From contig JAITUC010000024.1 in NCBI GenBank assembly GCA_031286585.1, positions 124,001-188,000 on the forward strand: a stretch of DNA of 64,000 bases. The letters are read 5' to 3'. Position numbers and translations under genes: made by a program. This DNA comes from Delftia acidovorans (GTDB taxonomy: Bacteria > Pseudomonadota > Gammaproteobacteria > Burkholderiales > Burkholderiaceae_C). Below the pieces are notes generated by a model that was given only the letters and a program-made list of their open reading frames with translations, was not told where the DNA came from and ran no database searches. The first letter of the stretch is position 1. Every line of letters begins with the position of its first letter. This document shows, piece by piece, positions 24,710-33,928 of the stretch.

Positions 24710-25976
24710 CGGCTGCGGCCTGCGTGGCACCGGGCGGTGGCTCGCGCTCGCGCAGGGCCTGGCTGCGTTCGGCGACATAGTCGCGCGTGAGCGGGACCGC
24801 TTCCTGGCGGCGCGCCAGCTGCACCTGGAAAATGGCGATGTCCTGGTAGCGGAAGGCCGTCTCCGACATGGACAGATAGAACTCCCACATGCGGCAAAAG
24901 CGCTCGTCGTAGAGCGCGATGGCCTCGTCGCGGCGCGCCATGAAGCGCTCTCGCCACAGCCGCAGCGTGCGCGCATAGTGCAGGCGCAGCACCTCGATAT
25001 CGGTGACCACCAGGCCGCTGCGCTCTATGGCCGGCGTGAACTCCGACAGGGACGGAATGTGGCCGCCCGGGAAGATGTAGCGTTCTATCCAGGGGTTGTT
25101 GAAGTCGGGCACATCGCTGTTGCCGATGAAGTGCAGCAGCATCACGCCATCGTCGGACAGCAGCTCCCGGCACTGGCGGAAGAAGGCGTCGTGAAAACGC
25201 GTGCCCACATGCTCGAACATGCCCACCGAGACAATGCGGTCGAAGGTGCCGCGCGTGTCGCGGTAGTCTTCCAGGCGGTAGCTGAGGCGGTCCGCGCACG
25301 GGGACTGGTCGGCACGCTGGCGGGCGCCCGCCAGCTGTTCGCCGGACAGCGTCACGCCCGTCACATGGCCCGCGCCGGCCACCTCGGCCAGGTAGCGCGA
25401 CAGTCCGCCCCAGCCGCAGCCTATGTCCAGCACGCGGTGGCCGGGCTCCACGAGCAGCTTGGCGGCGATGTGGCGCATCTTGGCCCGCTGTGCCTGCTCC
25501 AGGCTTTCGTCGCCACGCTCGAAGTAGGCGCAGGAGTACTGGCGCTCGCCGTCGAGGAAGAGCCGATAGAGCCGGTCGTCGAGGTCATAGTGGTGTGCCA
25601 CGTTGGCGCGCGCCTTGCTGCGGCGGTTGTGCTGCAGCAGCGGGCGCAGCCGCATGCGCCAGGCATCGAGCAGCCGCACGCTGGCCGGCACGGGCAGGTT
25701 GCGCGCGTTGCGCAGCACGAGTTCCAGCACGTCGTAGATGCTGCCCCGCTCCACCACCAGGCGCTGCTGCATGAACATCTCGCCAAGGTTCAGGTCGGGG
25801 TCGCGCATCAGGGCCCACAGCGCGCGCCTGTCCGTGAACCGGATGCGCGCCTGCGGCTGGCCGCCATCGCCGAAGGCCAGCATGCGCCCCCAGGGCAGGC
25901 AGATTTCGAGCAGCCCCTTGCGCACAAGGGGGGTGAAACTGCGCTGCAGCAGTCTTTCGGTCAGCCGGTCGATCAT
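24672..25976 (-). CDS. Cyclopropane-fatty-acyl-phospholipid synthase-like methyltransferase
   Basis: This 434-residue SAM-dependent enzyme of the CFA-synthase/mycolic-acid methyltransferase family has an N-terminal lipid-binding region, then the SAM motif VLDIGCGWGGLSRYLAE and the family stretch SVGMFEHVG. CFA synthases methylenate double bonds of acyl chains in phospholipids; relatives methylate other lipids. It is the last gene of the minus-strand string and converges on the DegT gene. Confidence 0.87.
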   Translation of the reverse strand: MIDRLTERLLQRSFTPLVRKGLLEICLPWGRMLAFGDGGQPQARIRFTDRRALWALMRDPDLNLGEMFMQQRLVVERGSIYDVLELVLRNARNLPVPASVRLLDAWRMRLRPLLQHNRRSKARANVAHHYDLDDRLYRLFLDGERQYSCAYFERGDESLEQAQRAKMRHIAAKLLVEPGHRVLDIGCGWGGLSRYLAEVAGAGHVTGVTLSGEQLAGARQRADQSPCADRLSYRLEDYRDTRGTFDRIVSVGMFEHVGTRFHDAFFRQCRELLSDDGVMLLHFIGNSDVPDFNNPWIERYIFPGGHIPSLSEFTPAIERSGLVVTDIEVLRLHYARTLRLWRERFMARRDEAIALYDERFCRMWEFYLSMSETAFRYQDIAIFQVQLARRQEAVPLTRDYVAERSQALREREPPPGATQAAAVSQARRADAPAG

Positions 25977-26039
25977 GGGGTCTCCTCCTGTCTTGCGGTC
26001 GGCCGCGGTGCGCGGACGTGGGGATGCGGGGCAAGGGCC

Positions 26040-26951
26040 CTAGGGGCTGGTGCAGGCCTCGATGTATTCGACCAGCCTTTCGTTGAGCGCATGCTGGCCC
26101 AGTTGCCAGCTGGCCAGCGTCTGCGCGTCGATCTGCGTGTCCTGGCCGTCTCCGGCGCTCATCCAGCGCTTCCACCAGGTCGTGTAGCGCCAGGAGGACA
26201 CATCGCCCGTGATGTCGCTGCCCACGATCTGGCCGGCCAGCGCGCCGATGATGTCCAGGGCCTCGCCTTCCTGCATGCGGCCCTGGTCCCAGTTGGTGCG
26301 CACCACCTCGGGCGCGAACACGTCCTTGTCGATGCTCAGGTAGGTGGGCTGGGCCTGCTCGCGCAGCATGCGTGCCAGCGTGCGCGACAGATCGGCCACG
26401 CTGGCAAAGCCGCGAAAGGCGGCATCCACGCCCAGGCGCCGAGCCCAGCCCGTGTCCACGCCCGCGCTCCAGTAGCTCAGGCGGCCGGCGCGCAGCGGCG
26501 TGAGGTAGTTTTCCCAGGCGTGCGCGCGGCCGATGTCGGCGGAGGTGATGCCGGCCACATGCACATGCGAGACGGCCGGATGCAGGGCCACGCGCCGCAC
26601 CCAGGAGCCGCAGTGCACGCCCCAGGGAAAGCGCATGTTGTCGGGGTGGTTGTCCAGCACGACCACGCGCAGCGGCCGGCCTGCGGACAGGGCCTGGGCG
26701 GTGATGCAGCGCTCGATCAGCGGCCAGCTCAGGTGATGGAAGTCGCCACTGCCCATGAGGGCCGTGCCATGCGCGGCGGGCAGTTGCGCGTCGAGTGCCG
26801 CGCGGAACTGCGCAAAGCGGCGCAGGCCGCAGCCAAAGCGCACCCGCTCCTGCCAATCCTGCAGCGGCAGGCGCAGCTCACCGGGCAAGGACCCCACCGA
26901 GCCATCCACATCCAGCACCACGGGCTGGGCATTCAGTTCTGTTCGCTCCAT
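26040..26951 (-). CDS. Arginase/deacetylase-fold protein (ureohydrolase-like)
   Basis: This 303-residue protein keeps all the binuclear-metal motifs of the ureohydrolase superfamily in divergent form: GDFHH (69-73), DNHPD (100-104) and SIDKD (206-210). The sequence between motifs is unlike arginase, agmatinase or formiminoglutamase, so the substrate is probably a different guanidino or amide compound. It overlaps the GNAT gene by 19 nt. Confidence 0.75.
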   Translation of the reverse strand: MERTELNAQPVVLDVDGSVGSLPGELRLPLQDWQERVRFGCGLRRFAQFRAALDAQLPAAHGTALMGSGDFHHLSWPLIERCITAQALSAGRPLRVVVLDNHPDNMRFPWGVHCGSWVRRVALHPAVSHVHVAGITSADIGRAHAWENYLTPLRAGRLSYWSAGVDTGWARRLGVDAAFRGFASVADLSRTLARMLREQAQPTYLSIDKDVFAPEVVRTNWDQGRMQEGEALDIIGALAGQIVGSDITGDVSSWRYTTWWKRWMSAGDGQDTQIDAQTLASWQLGQHALNERLVEYIEACTSP

Positions 26952-28006
26952 TGGCGATCGCTTTCGAAGTGGCCGGCAAAGCGCCGGCCCAGTGCGCGCA
27001 GCAGCGGGTTGCGGATGAAGACCGCATGCTGCGTGAAGGTGAAGCTGGCGCCCAGCTGGGCCTTGACCTCGGGGTCGGTCCAGCCGGCCACGTAGTGGCT
27101 CAGGCCGCGTTCGATGGCGTATTCAAGGTTGACCATCCAGCTCACGAAGTAGAGGTTGGCCTCGCGCGCGGCCGGGTAGGACAGGCCGATGTACTTGTCG
27201 ATCAGCTTGCCATCGTGCTCGAAGCACAGGTTCCAGCCCAGCAGCGCGCCGGGCGTGCCGTCGTCCTGCAGCGCGCGGTACTCGAACACGGTGCCGCCGT
27301 TGCCTGCATCGCGCAGCAGGGCCGCGAAGAAATCGCGCGTGAGCCTGTCGAAGTGGATCTCGCTTTGCGCATACACCGCATCGAACAGCGCGTAGTAGGC
27401 ATCGACGCGGGCGTCATCGGCAAAGGCCGCGCCCGTGGGAATGCGCTGCACCTGCAGCTGCGCGCGGCTCCTGAGCTTGCGGCGCAGGTTCTGGCGGCGG
27501 CTCTTTGACAGGCGTGCAAGGTATTCGTCCAGGCTGGAGAAGTCGATGGGCACATGGGCCAGGGCCTGGCCTTCGACCAGGATGAAGCCCGCATCGGCCA
27601 GCGCCTGCGCCAGCGCCCGTGCATGGGCGTTGTCGGCGTCCGGCAGCAGCGGGGAATCCTGGGGCAGGTCCTTGACGATGGTCAGCATGCGCCGGCCCGC
27701 CCGGGCACGCAGCGCGGCGGCCTGCCGCGCGGGCGTGGAGCCCGTGGGCAGCACGGCGTACTCGCTGACCGTGGTGCCCACGAAGTCGGTGGACAGGCGC
27801 AGCCGGCGCGACAGCCAGCCACCGCCCGGCAACGACAAAAGACGCGCCTTGAGCGCGTCATCCGCCGTGGTCAGGAGATCGAACGGCGCCGTGAAGGCCG
27901 GCGCCGGCCAGTCCTGCAGCAGTGCGAAGCCCTCGGGAGGATGGGCCGCGAACTGCGCGAGCAGGCCTGGGGGTTCGAGCTGGTTGTGCAGGCGCTCTGC
28001 GGGCAT
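26933..28006 (-). CDS. GNAT-fold acyltransferase, FemAB-like
   Basis: This 357-residue protein has a C-terminal acetyltransferase (GNAT/FemAB-type) domain with SKSRRQNLRRKLR and YIGLSYPAAREANLYFVSWMV-like segments, preceded by a divergent N-terminal half. Such proteins transfer acyl or aminoacyl groups to amines. It sits between the class III aminotransferase (7-bp gap) and the arginase-like gene (overlap), so an amine made by one of these may be its acceptor; this is inference. Confidence 0.75.
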   Translation of the reverse strand: MPAERLHNQLEPPGLLAQFAAHPPEGFALLQDWPAPAFTAPFDLLTTADDALKARLLSLPGGGWLSRRLRLSTDFVGTTVSEYAVLPTGSTPARQAAALRARAGRRMLTIVKDLPQDSPLLPDADNAHARALAQALADAGFILVEGQALAHVPIDFSSLDEYLARLSKSRRQNLRRKLRSRAQLQVQRIPTGAAFADDARVDAYYALFDAVYAQSEIHFDRLTRDFFAALLRDAGNGGTVFEYRALQDDGTPGALLGWNLCFEHDGKLIDKYIGLSYPAAREANLYFVSWMVNLEYAIERGLSHYVAGWTDPEVKAQLGASFTFTQHAVFIRNPLLRALGRRFAGHFESDRQWSEQN

Positions 28007-28013
28007 CGCGCCT

Positions 28014-29387
28014 TCAGGCCGCCTTGGCTTTCGTGAGCAACTGGTCCAGCAGGACCATGGCTTCGTCGATTTCGGGGCGCGAGATCATCAGCGAGGGCGC
28101 GAAGGTGATCACGTTCTTGTAGTAGCCGCCCACGTCCAGCACCAGGCCGCGTTTCTGGCCCTGGTATTCCAGGCCGCCCTCGAGGCCGATGTCCACCATC
28201 TTGTCCAGCAGCGCCTTGTTGGGCGTGAAGCCGTCCTCGGTGCAGATCTCGGCGCGCAGCGCCAGGCCCAGGCCGTCCACATCGCCGATTTCCTTGTGGC
28301 GCTTTTGCAGCTCCTTGAGGCCTTCGAGGAAGTAGGCGCCCGATTCGCGCACCTGGCGGCCGAAGTCCATCTCGTGGGTCATCTTCATGACTTCCAGGCC
28401 CAGGGCCGTGCCCAGCGGGTTGGAGGCGAAGGTGGAGTGCGTCGATCCCGGCGGGAAGATGGTGGGGTTGATCAGTTCCTCGCGCGCCCACAGGCCCGAC
28501 AGGGCGTTGAGGCCGTTGGTCAGCGCCTTGGCGAAGACCAGCACGTCGGGCTTGACGCCGAAGTTCTCCACCGACCACAGCGTGCCGGTGCGCCAGAAGC
28601 CCATCTGGATTTCATCGACCACCATCAGCACGCCGTGGTCGTCCAGCACCTTCTTGAGGCCCTTGAAGAAGTTGGGCGGCGGCACGACGTAGCCGCCCGT
28701 GCCCTGGATGGGCTCGACGTAGAAGGCCGCGTACTCGCACTGGTTGGTCTTGGGGTCCCAGATGGCGTGGTATTCGTTCTCGAACTTGCGCGCGAATTCC
28801 TTGACGATGGAGTCGGAGTACTCCTCGGCCGTCATGCCCTTGGGGCGGCGGAACGGGTAGGGGAAGGGGATGAACTGGGCGCGGTCGCCGAAGTGGCCGT
28901 AGCGGCGGCGGTAGCGGTAGCTGGAGGTGATGCTGGAGGCGCCCAGGGTGCGGCCGTGGTAGCCGCCCTCGAAGGCGAACATCAGGCTCTTGCCGCCGCT
29001 GGCATTGCGCACGACCTTGAGCGAGTCCTCGATGGCCTGGGCGCCGCCCACGTTGAAGTGCACGCGGCCGGCATGGCCCCACTTCTGTTCCGCATCCTGG
29101 GCGATGAACTTGGCCAGCTCGATCTTGGTGGGGTGCAGGTACTGGCTGGCGACCTGGGGCAGGGTCTGCAGCTGCTCGATCATCTTCTGCTCGAGGCGCT
29201 TGTTCTTGTAGCCGAAGTTCACGGCCGAATACCACATCTGCAGATCGAGGTAGGGCGTGCCGGCCTCGTCGTACATGTAGCTGCCTTCGCAGCCCGAGAA
29301 GATCTTGGGCGGGTTGACGTAGTGGACGGTATCCCCGAACGAGCAGTACTTGGCTTCGTCGGCCAGAAGTTGGGCGTTATTGATCAC
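28014..29387 (-). CDS. Class III (ornithine/omega-type) aminotransferase
   Basis: This 457-residue PLP enzyme has the DEIQMG cofactor motif (about 258-263), PLP lysine K287 (FAKALTNG) and the family FEGGYHGRTLG stretch. Related enzymes transfer omega-amino groups of ornithine, diaminobutyrate or polyamines. I use the GTG at 29387 because CCGGAG lies 9 bases upstream; an in-frame TTG at 29432 would add 15 residues. It opens the four-gene minus-strand string that faces the exporter operon. Confidence 0.85.
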   Translation of the reverse strand: MINNAQLLADEAKYCSFGDTVHYVNPPKIFSGCEGSYMYDEAGTPYLDLQMWYSAVNFGYKNKRLEQKMIEQLQTLPQVASQYLHPTKIELAKFIAQDAEQKWGHAGRVHFNVGGAQAIEDSLKVVRNASGGKSLMFAFEGGYHGRTLGASSITSSYRYRRRYGHFGDRAQFIPFPYPFRRPKGMTAEEYSDSIVKEFARKFENEYHAIWDPKTNQCEYAAFYVEPIQGTGGYVVPPPNFFKGLKKVLDDHGVLMVVDEIQMGFWRTGTLWSVENFGVKPDVLVFAKALTNGLNALSGLWAREELINPTIFPPGSTHSTFASNPLGTALGLEVMKMTHEMDFGRQVRESGAYFLEGLKELQKRHKEIGDVDGLGLALRAEICTEDGFTPNKALLDKMVDIGLEGGLEYQGQKRGLVLDVGGYYKNVITFAPSLMISRPEIDEAMVLLDQLLTKAKAA

Positions 29388-29603
29388 AGCAAAGGGCTCC
29401 GGATATTCAGCTGCCGGAGTGTGGGCGGGCAACCTTGCCGGGCTGTCGAGCCTTTGTGTGGGATTTGTGGAGGGCTGCGCCCGGTACGCCGCATGCGACC
29501 AGGCGGCGGCGCCGACGCCATGGGCCCGCCACGCAGCAATGCAGGCGCGGCAGGCGCAGGACGCGCGTTAACCCTGGAGCCGTCTGGCCGGCACCATTCT
29601 ATA

Positions 29604-29640
29604 GTTCTATCCTGAGATTTCATGTTTCATTGGATAGAAC
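29604..29640. promoter_or_regulatory. Perfect 9-bp dyad upstream of the Bug gene
   Basis: GTTCTATCC (29604-29612) and GGATAGAAC (29632-29640) are exact inverted repeats with a 19-bp spacer, in an AT-richer stretch 45-80 bp before the binding-protein gene. This fits a dimeric regulator such as an IclR or GntR protein; no regulator gene is adjacent. Confidence 0.55.
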
Positions 29641-29684
29641 ATCGCCTGCTTGCTGCGGATGCAAGTGGTGCAAAGGAGCTTGCC

Positions 29685-30665
29685 ATGCCCTGTTCCCCCG
29701 CGCGGCGCCTCATGGTCGCCGCCTGCATTGCGGCGCTGGCCGGAACCGGCCTGGCCCAGCCCGCCGCCGACTGGCCCGTCAAGTCCGTGAGGATCATCGT
29801 GCCCTATGCGGCCGGTGGGCCGGCCGACATCACCGCCAGGGAGATCGCCCAGAAGCTGGCCACGCTCACGGGCCAGCCGTTCGTGGTCGAGAACCAGGGC
29901 GGAGGCATGGGCATACCGTCGCTGATGGCCGTGGCGCGCTCGGACCCCGATGGGCACACGCTGTGGATGCCGGCGCTGGGCAACGTGGTGTTGCAGCCCC
30001 TGTTGAGTCGCAACGGAGGCGGCGAGCAGCTTGCGAAGCTGAGGCCCCTGGGCATGGTGACCACCAGCGCCCATGTGCTGGTGGTATCCACGCGGCTGCC
30101 GGTCAGGACCGTGCAGGAACTGGTGGACTATGCCCGGGCCCATCCCGGCCAGCTGGGTTTTGCATCGGCAGGCGTGGGCGGCACGGCGCATTTGGGGGCG
30201 GAGCTGTTCAAGAGCCTCTCCGGGACCGAGGTCGTGCACGTCCCCTACAAGGGCAGCGCGGCGGCCATCGGGGATCTTGCCTCCGGCCGCGTAGGCGCCA
30301 TGTTCAGCAGCCTGCCCTCGCTGCAGGCGGCCGTCGACAAGGGCTATGTGCGCGTGCTGGCCGCCACCGCGCCCAGCACCTCGCCCGCCACGCGCGCGCT
30401 GCCGCTGATGTCGGCCACGCTGACGGGCTTCGAGTACGGGTCCTGGTATGCGATGTACGTGCCGCAACAGACGCCCGATGCCATCGTGGCACGGGCCAAT
30501 GCCGTGCTGCAACGCGCGCTCAAGGCGCCGGAACTGGCGGCAAAGATAGCGCTGCACGGAATGGAGCCCTTGCCGACGGGGCCGCAGGAGGTCGCCACAT
30601 GGGTGCGGCGCGACCGTGACAAATGGGGCGCCCTGATCCGTGAGACAGGGATTTCGCTGGATTGA
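29685..30665 (+). CDS. Bug-family tricarboxylate-type solute-binding protein
   Basis: This 326-residue periplasmic binding protein of the Bug (TctC) family, hugely expanded in Burkholderiales, captures carboxylates. It has a Sec signal (cleavage about residue 24, GLA-QP), then WPVKSVRIIVPYAAGG with the family's ligand-loop region. AAAGGAG lies 6 bases before the ATG. No TctAB membrane partners are adjacent, which is common for orphan Bug proteins that serve shared permeases or signalling. Confidence 0.92.
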   Translation: MPCSPARRLMVAACIAALAGTGLAQPAADWPVKSVRIIVPYAAGGPADITAREIAQKLATLTGQPFVVENQGGGMGIPSLMAVARSDPDGHTLWMPALGNVVLQPLLSRNGGGEQLAKLRPLGMVTTSAHVLVVSTRLPVRTVQELVDYARAHPGQLGFASAGVGGTAHLGAELFKSLSGTEVVHVPYKGSAAAIGDLASGRVGAMFSSLPSLQAAVDKGYVRVLAATAPSTSPATRALPLMSATLTGFEYGSWYAMYVPQQTPDAIVARANAVLQRALKAPELAAKIALHGMEPLPTGPQEVATWVRRDRDKWGALIRETGISLD

Positions 30666-30720
30666 GAACCAGGCATCGCCAGCGCCCGCACGTGTCTCTG
30701 TGACGAAAATGAGACAAAAC

Positions 30721-30739
30721 AAATGATAATCATTATCAA
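30721..30739. promoter_or_regulatory. Fur box upstream of the TonB receptor
   Basis: TGATAAT-C-ATTATCA is a perfect 15-bp palindrome, and the 19-bp window around it matches 16 of 19 bases of the Fur consensus. It lies about 125 bp before the receptor start, so the receptor is expected to be induced under iron limitation. Confidence 0.9.
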
Positions 30740-30861
30740 TTGATGGGAGAATCGCGGAAAGCCAGCAGGAACAATCACACACGGGGGAGCAATGCTCTCG
30801 CAAGAGCACTCCGCGGACAGGTCGGCAGCTAGCCAGCAACCCTCTTTCCCCGATTCCCGCC

Positions 30862-33261
30862 ATGGCTGCGTCTTCGCGTTCGTCTTTCCTCGCCCTCTCC
30901 CGCAATCCCTCCTGCACGCCGGTCGTCCGGCACAGCCTGCTGGCCGCCGTGATCGGTCTGGCCGCGCCCGGCGCGTGGGCACAGGCGCAGACTCCGACGA
31001 ATGCGCAGACTGCGGACGATGAGGCCCGGCTGATGGCACAGGCTCCCACCAAGGCGCTGGCCCAGGTCGATGTGGTCGATGCAGCCGAGCCCGTGCAGCG
31101 CACGCCGGGGGCCTCCACCACCCTCAGCGGCCCGGCGCTGGAGCAGGCCGGCAGCATGGCCGACTTGGTGCGCTACCAGCCCCTGGTCTCGGCGCCCGGA
31201 ACGGCCTCGGGCACCAGCCGCAACCGCAGCAGCTTCGACCGCTCGGGCACCACGGGCTACAACATCCGCGGCATCGAGGGCAACCGCGTGGGCATGGATG
31301 TGGACGGCGTCGAGATGCCCGACGCCACCACGCGCCCCTATGTGAGCCGCGTCGGCGCCAACACCTTCGGCGTGGGCCGCGACTTCATCGACCCCGAGAT
31401 GTTCTCGGCGGTGGACATCCACTCCGGCACCACCACGGCGCGGCGCGCGGCCGGCGGCATCGGCGGCTCGGTGGGCTTTCGCACCAAGTCCGCCGAGGAC
31501 TATCTGGTGGGCGGCAAGACCTCCTACCTGGGCGGCAAGATCGGCCACGACACGGCCGACCGCTCCTGGAACGAGAGCTTCACGGCCGCGGGCCGCTCGG
31601 GCGACCTCGACGGCCTGATCGCCTACTCGCGCCGCGACGGCCATGAGACGCGCAACCACAGCGCCATCGTCAACAGCTATCCCGATGACTGGCACTCCAA
31701 CGCGCTGCTGCTCAAGGGCGGCCTGCGCATAGCCCCGGCCCACCGCCTGGTGCTGTCCGCCGACCTGTACCGCCGCAGGAACGACACCTCCTTCCACGGC
31801 TGGGACACCACCAACACCAGCATCACCGAAAGCTCGCGCCAGAACAGCGACACCAGCCGCAACACGCTGCAGCTGCGGCACCTGTGGACACCGGCCGGCG
31901 CCTGGGCGGACCAGCTGGACACCCGGCTGTACTTCCAGAACACGGACACCAACGACGTCACCGACACCACCACGCTGGCCACGGGCGCCAAGGTGCACAA
32001 CGTCTCCGGCAACGAGACGCGTACCTGGGGTTTCTCGAGCACGGGCGACAAGCGCATCGACCGCCACCACCTGAGCTTCGGCGTGAATGCATCGACGCAG
32101 GACACCGAGCGCCCCTGGGCCGTGTCCGGCAACATGAAGCCCCAGCCCGACACCACCACCCGCCGCTACGGCGCCTTCCTGCAGGACGAGATCAGCTTCC
32201 AGGCCGGAGGCCGCCGCCTGGCGCTGATTCCCGCGCTGCGCGTGGACCGCGTGGAGATCAAGACGCGCGACCTGGACAACTTCGTCTCGGGCGTGCTCAC
32301 GGCCGCCGATGTCGAAAAACTCTACGGTGGAACGCGCGGGAACACCATCATCAGCCCCAGCCTGGCCCTGGTCTATGACCTCACGCCGAAGTTCAGCGCC
32401 TACGCCCAGTTCAAGCGCAGCGGGCGCGCGCCCTCGGCCGGCGAGATCTTCGGCTCGTGGAACATGGCCAGCAACTACAACGCGGCAGGCCAGTACGCCC
32501 TGGTCGGCAACCCCAACCTGAAGGAGGAAAGCAGCAATGCCTTCGACTTCGGCCTCAAGGGTTCGCCCGCGCCGGGCGTGACCTTCAACAGCTCGGTGTT
32601 CTATACCAAGTATTCGGACTTCGTCGCCTATACGCGCTACCAGCGCGCGGGCCGTCCCGACCTGTTCGTCAACGTGCCCGCCCATATCGGCACCATCTAC
32701 CAGGCCGAGAACCGCGACAGCGCCAGGATCTACGGCTTCGAGGCCAGCGCGCGCCTGGACCACGGCCAGTGGATGCCCGCCGCCAGGGGCCTGTACTCCA
32801 CCTGGGCGCTGGGCATCAGCCGCGGCACCTCCAAGTCCTACTACGCAGGCGACAAGGATGTGCCGCTGGACAGCGTGCTGCCGCGCAAGGCCATCGTCGG
32901 CGTGGGCTATGACGCACCGGCCCGGCAATGGGGCCTGAACCTGACCGGCACCTTTGTCGCGGGCAAGCAGGCCGTGGCCACCAACCGCGACAGCTACCAG
33001 AACGCGGGCACCGGCCTGACCGACTCGACCACCGAGCTGTTCCGCGTGCCCGGCCATGCCATCTTCGACCTGGCCGGCTACTGGCAGGTCGCAAAGAACG
33101 TGCGCCTGAACGCCGGCATCTACAACCTGGGCGACAGGCGCTACTGGGACTATTCCAGCACCCGCAACCTGCAGCCCGGAGTGGCGCGCGACCGCCGCGA
33201 CATCGAGCTGCTGAGCAACCCGGGCCGCACCTTCGCCGTGTCCATGAACGTTGCGTTCTGA
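30862..33261 (+). CDS. TonB-dependent haem/haemoglobin-type receptor
   Basis: This 799-residue outer-membrane transporter has a signal peptide (cleavage about residue 40), a plug domain (about 70-200 with YNIRGIEGNRVGMDVDG) and a 22-strand barrel ending in Phe (MNVAF). The FKRSGRAPSAGE and GNPNLKEESS segments correspond to the FRAP and NPNL boxes of haem receptors, but the His usually found between them is absent, so the ligand may not be haem. A Fur box lies upstream. There is no good ribosome site at the ATG. Confidence 0.88.
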   Translation: MAASSRSSFLALSRNPSCTPVVRHSLLAAVIGLAAPGAWAQAQTPTNAQTADDEARLMAQAPTKALAQVDVVDAAEPVQRTPGASTTLSGPALEQAGSMADLVRYQPLVSAPGTASGTSRNRSSFDRSGTTGYNIRGIEGNRVGMDVDGVEMPDATTRPYVSRVGANTFGVGRDFIDPEMFSAVDIHSGTTTARRAAGGIGGSVGFRTKSAEDYLVGGKTSYLGGKIGHDTADRSWNESFTAAGRSGDLDGLIAYSRRDGHETRNHSAIVNSYPDDWHSNALLLKGGLRIAPAHRLVLSADLYRRRNDTSFHGWDTTNTSITESSRQNSDTSRNTLQLRHLWTPAGAWADQLDTRLYFQNTDTNDVTDTTTLATGAKVHNVSGNETRTWGFSSTGDKRIDRHHLSFGVNASTQDTERPWAVSGNMKPQPDTTTRRYGAFLQDEISFQAGGRRLALIPALRVDRVEIKTRDLDNFVSGVLTAADVEKLYGGTRGNTIISPSLALVYDLTPKFSAYAQFKRSGRAPSAGEIFGSWNMASNYNAAGQYALVGNPNLKEESSNAFDFGLKGSPAPGVTFNSSVFYTKYSDFVAYTRYQRAGRPDLFVNVPAHIGTIYQAENRDSARIYGFEASARLDHGQWMPAARGLYSTWALGISRGTSKSYYAGDKDVPLDSVLPRKAIVGVGYDAPARQWGLNLTGTFVAGKQAVATNRDSYQNAGTGLTDSTTELFRVPGHAIFDLAGYWQVAKNVRLNAGIYNLGDRRYWDYSSTRNLQPGVARDRRDIELLSNPGRTFAVSMNVAF

Positions 33262-33433
33262 GCGCCACGCCCGCCATGCCATTGCACCCACGCCACCTTC
33301 ACTTGCCACGTGTCGCGGATCTGAGGAGTTTCTCCAGGGGCCGGCCGGCCTTTCCTACAGCGGCGGTGTCGGCCGGAAAGCCTCCACCACCATCGCAGCC
33401 GCCGCTGTATCTGCCTACTTCAGGAGTCGTTTC

Positions 33434-33922
33434 ATGATCGAGTTCTCTCTGTCCCACCGCATGCTGGCCACTGCCGGCCTGGCGGCCCTGCTCACCGCCT
33501 GCGCATCGCCCACGGCACCGTCCGCCAGCGGTCCGGCCCAGCCTGCGGGCGGGCATGGCCAGTCTGCCTTCATGGGCAGCTACGACGCCAACCGTGATGG
33601 CGTGGTCACGCGCGAGGAGTACGACACCGTGCGCAAGCAGCGCTTCCTGGCCGGCGACACCAATGGCGACGGCTGGCTCAGCGAGAAGGAGTACGTGGAC
33701 GAGTTCGAGGCCCGCCTCAAGCAGCAATACGCGGGCCGCCAGCCCGACGAGCGCTATGCCCAGTCCATGAAGCAGGCCCATGTGCGCTTCGGCATCGTGG
33801 ACAGGAACCGCGACGGCAAATACACCGTGGAAGAAGACATGGCCATCGCCGAGCGCAGCTTCAAGGAAGCCGACGTCAATGCCGATGGCGTCGTGGACAA
33901 GAACGACGTCAAGAAGCCCTGA
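33434..33922 (+). CDS. EF-hand lipoprotein
   Basis: This 162-residue protein has a lipoprotein signal (LLTAC, Cys23) and four EF-hand-type calcium loops starting at D51, D75, D123 and D147. The first three have the full acidic pattern ending in Glu; the last ends in Asp. CAGGAG precedes the ATG. It lies 172 bp after the receptor and 6 bp before the DUF4198 gene, so the three may be one iron-regulated unit. Its role is unknown. Confidence 0.85.
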   Translation: MIEFSLSHRMLATAGLAALLTACASPTAPSASGPAQPAGGHGQSAFMGSYDANRDGVVTREEYDTVRKQRFLAGDTNGDGWLSEKEYVDEFEARLKQQYAGRQPDERYAQSMKQAHVRFGIVDRNRDGKYTVEEDMAIAERSFKEADVNADGVVDKNDVKKP

Positions 33923-33928
33923 GCGGAC

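Noticed and set aside
30829..33309. 826-codon open frame antisense to the TonB receptor
   Set aside because: Composition typical of an antisense shadow; the plus-strand receptor has clear motifs and a Fur box.
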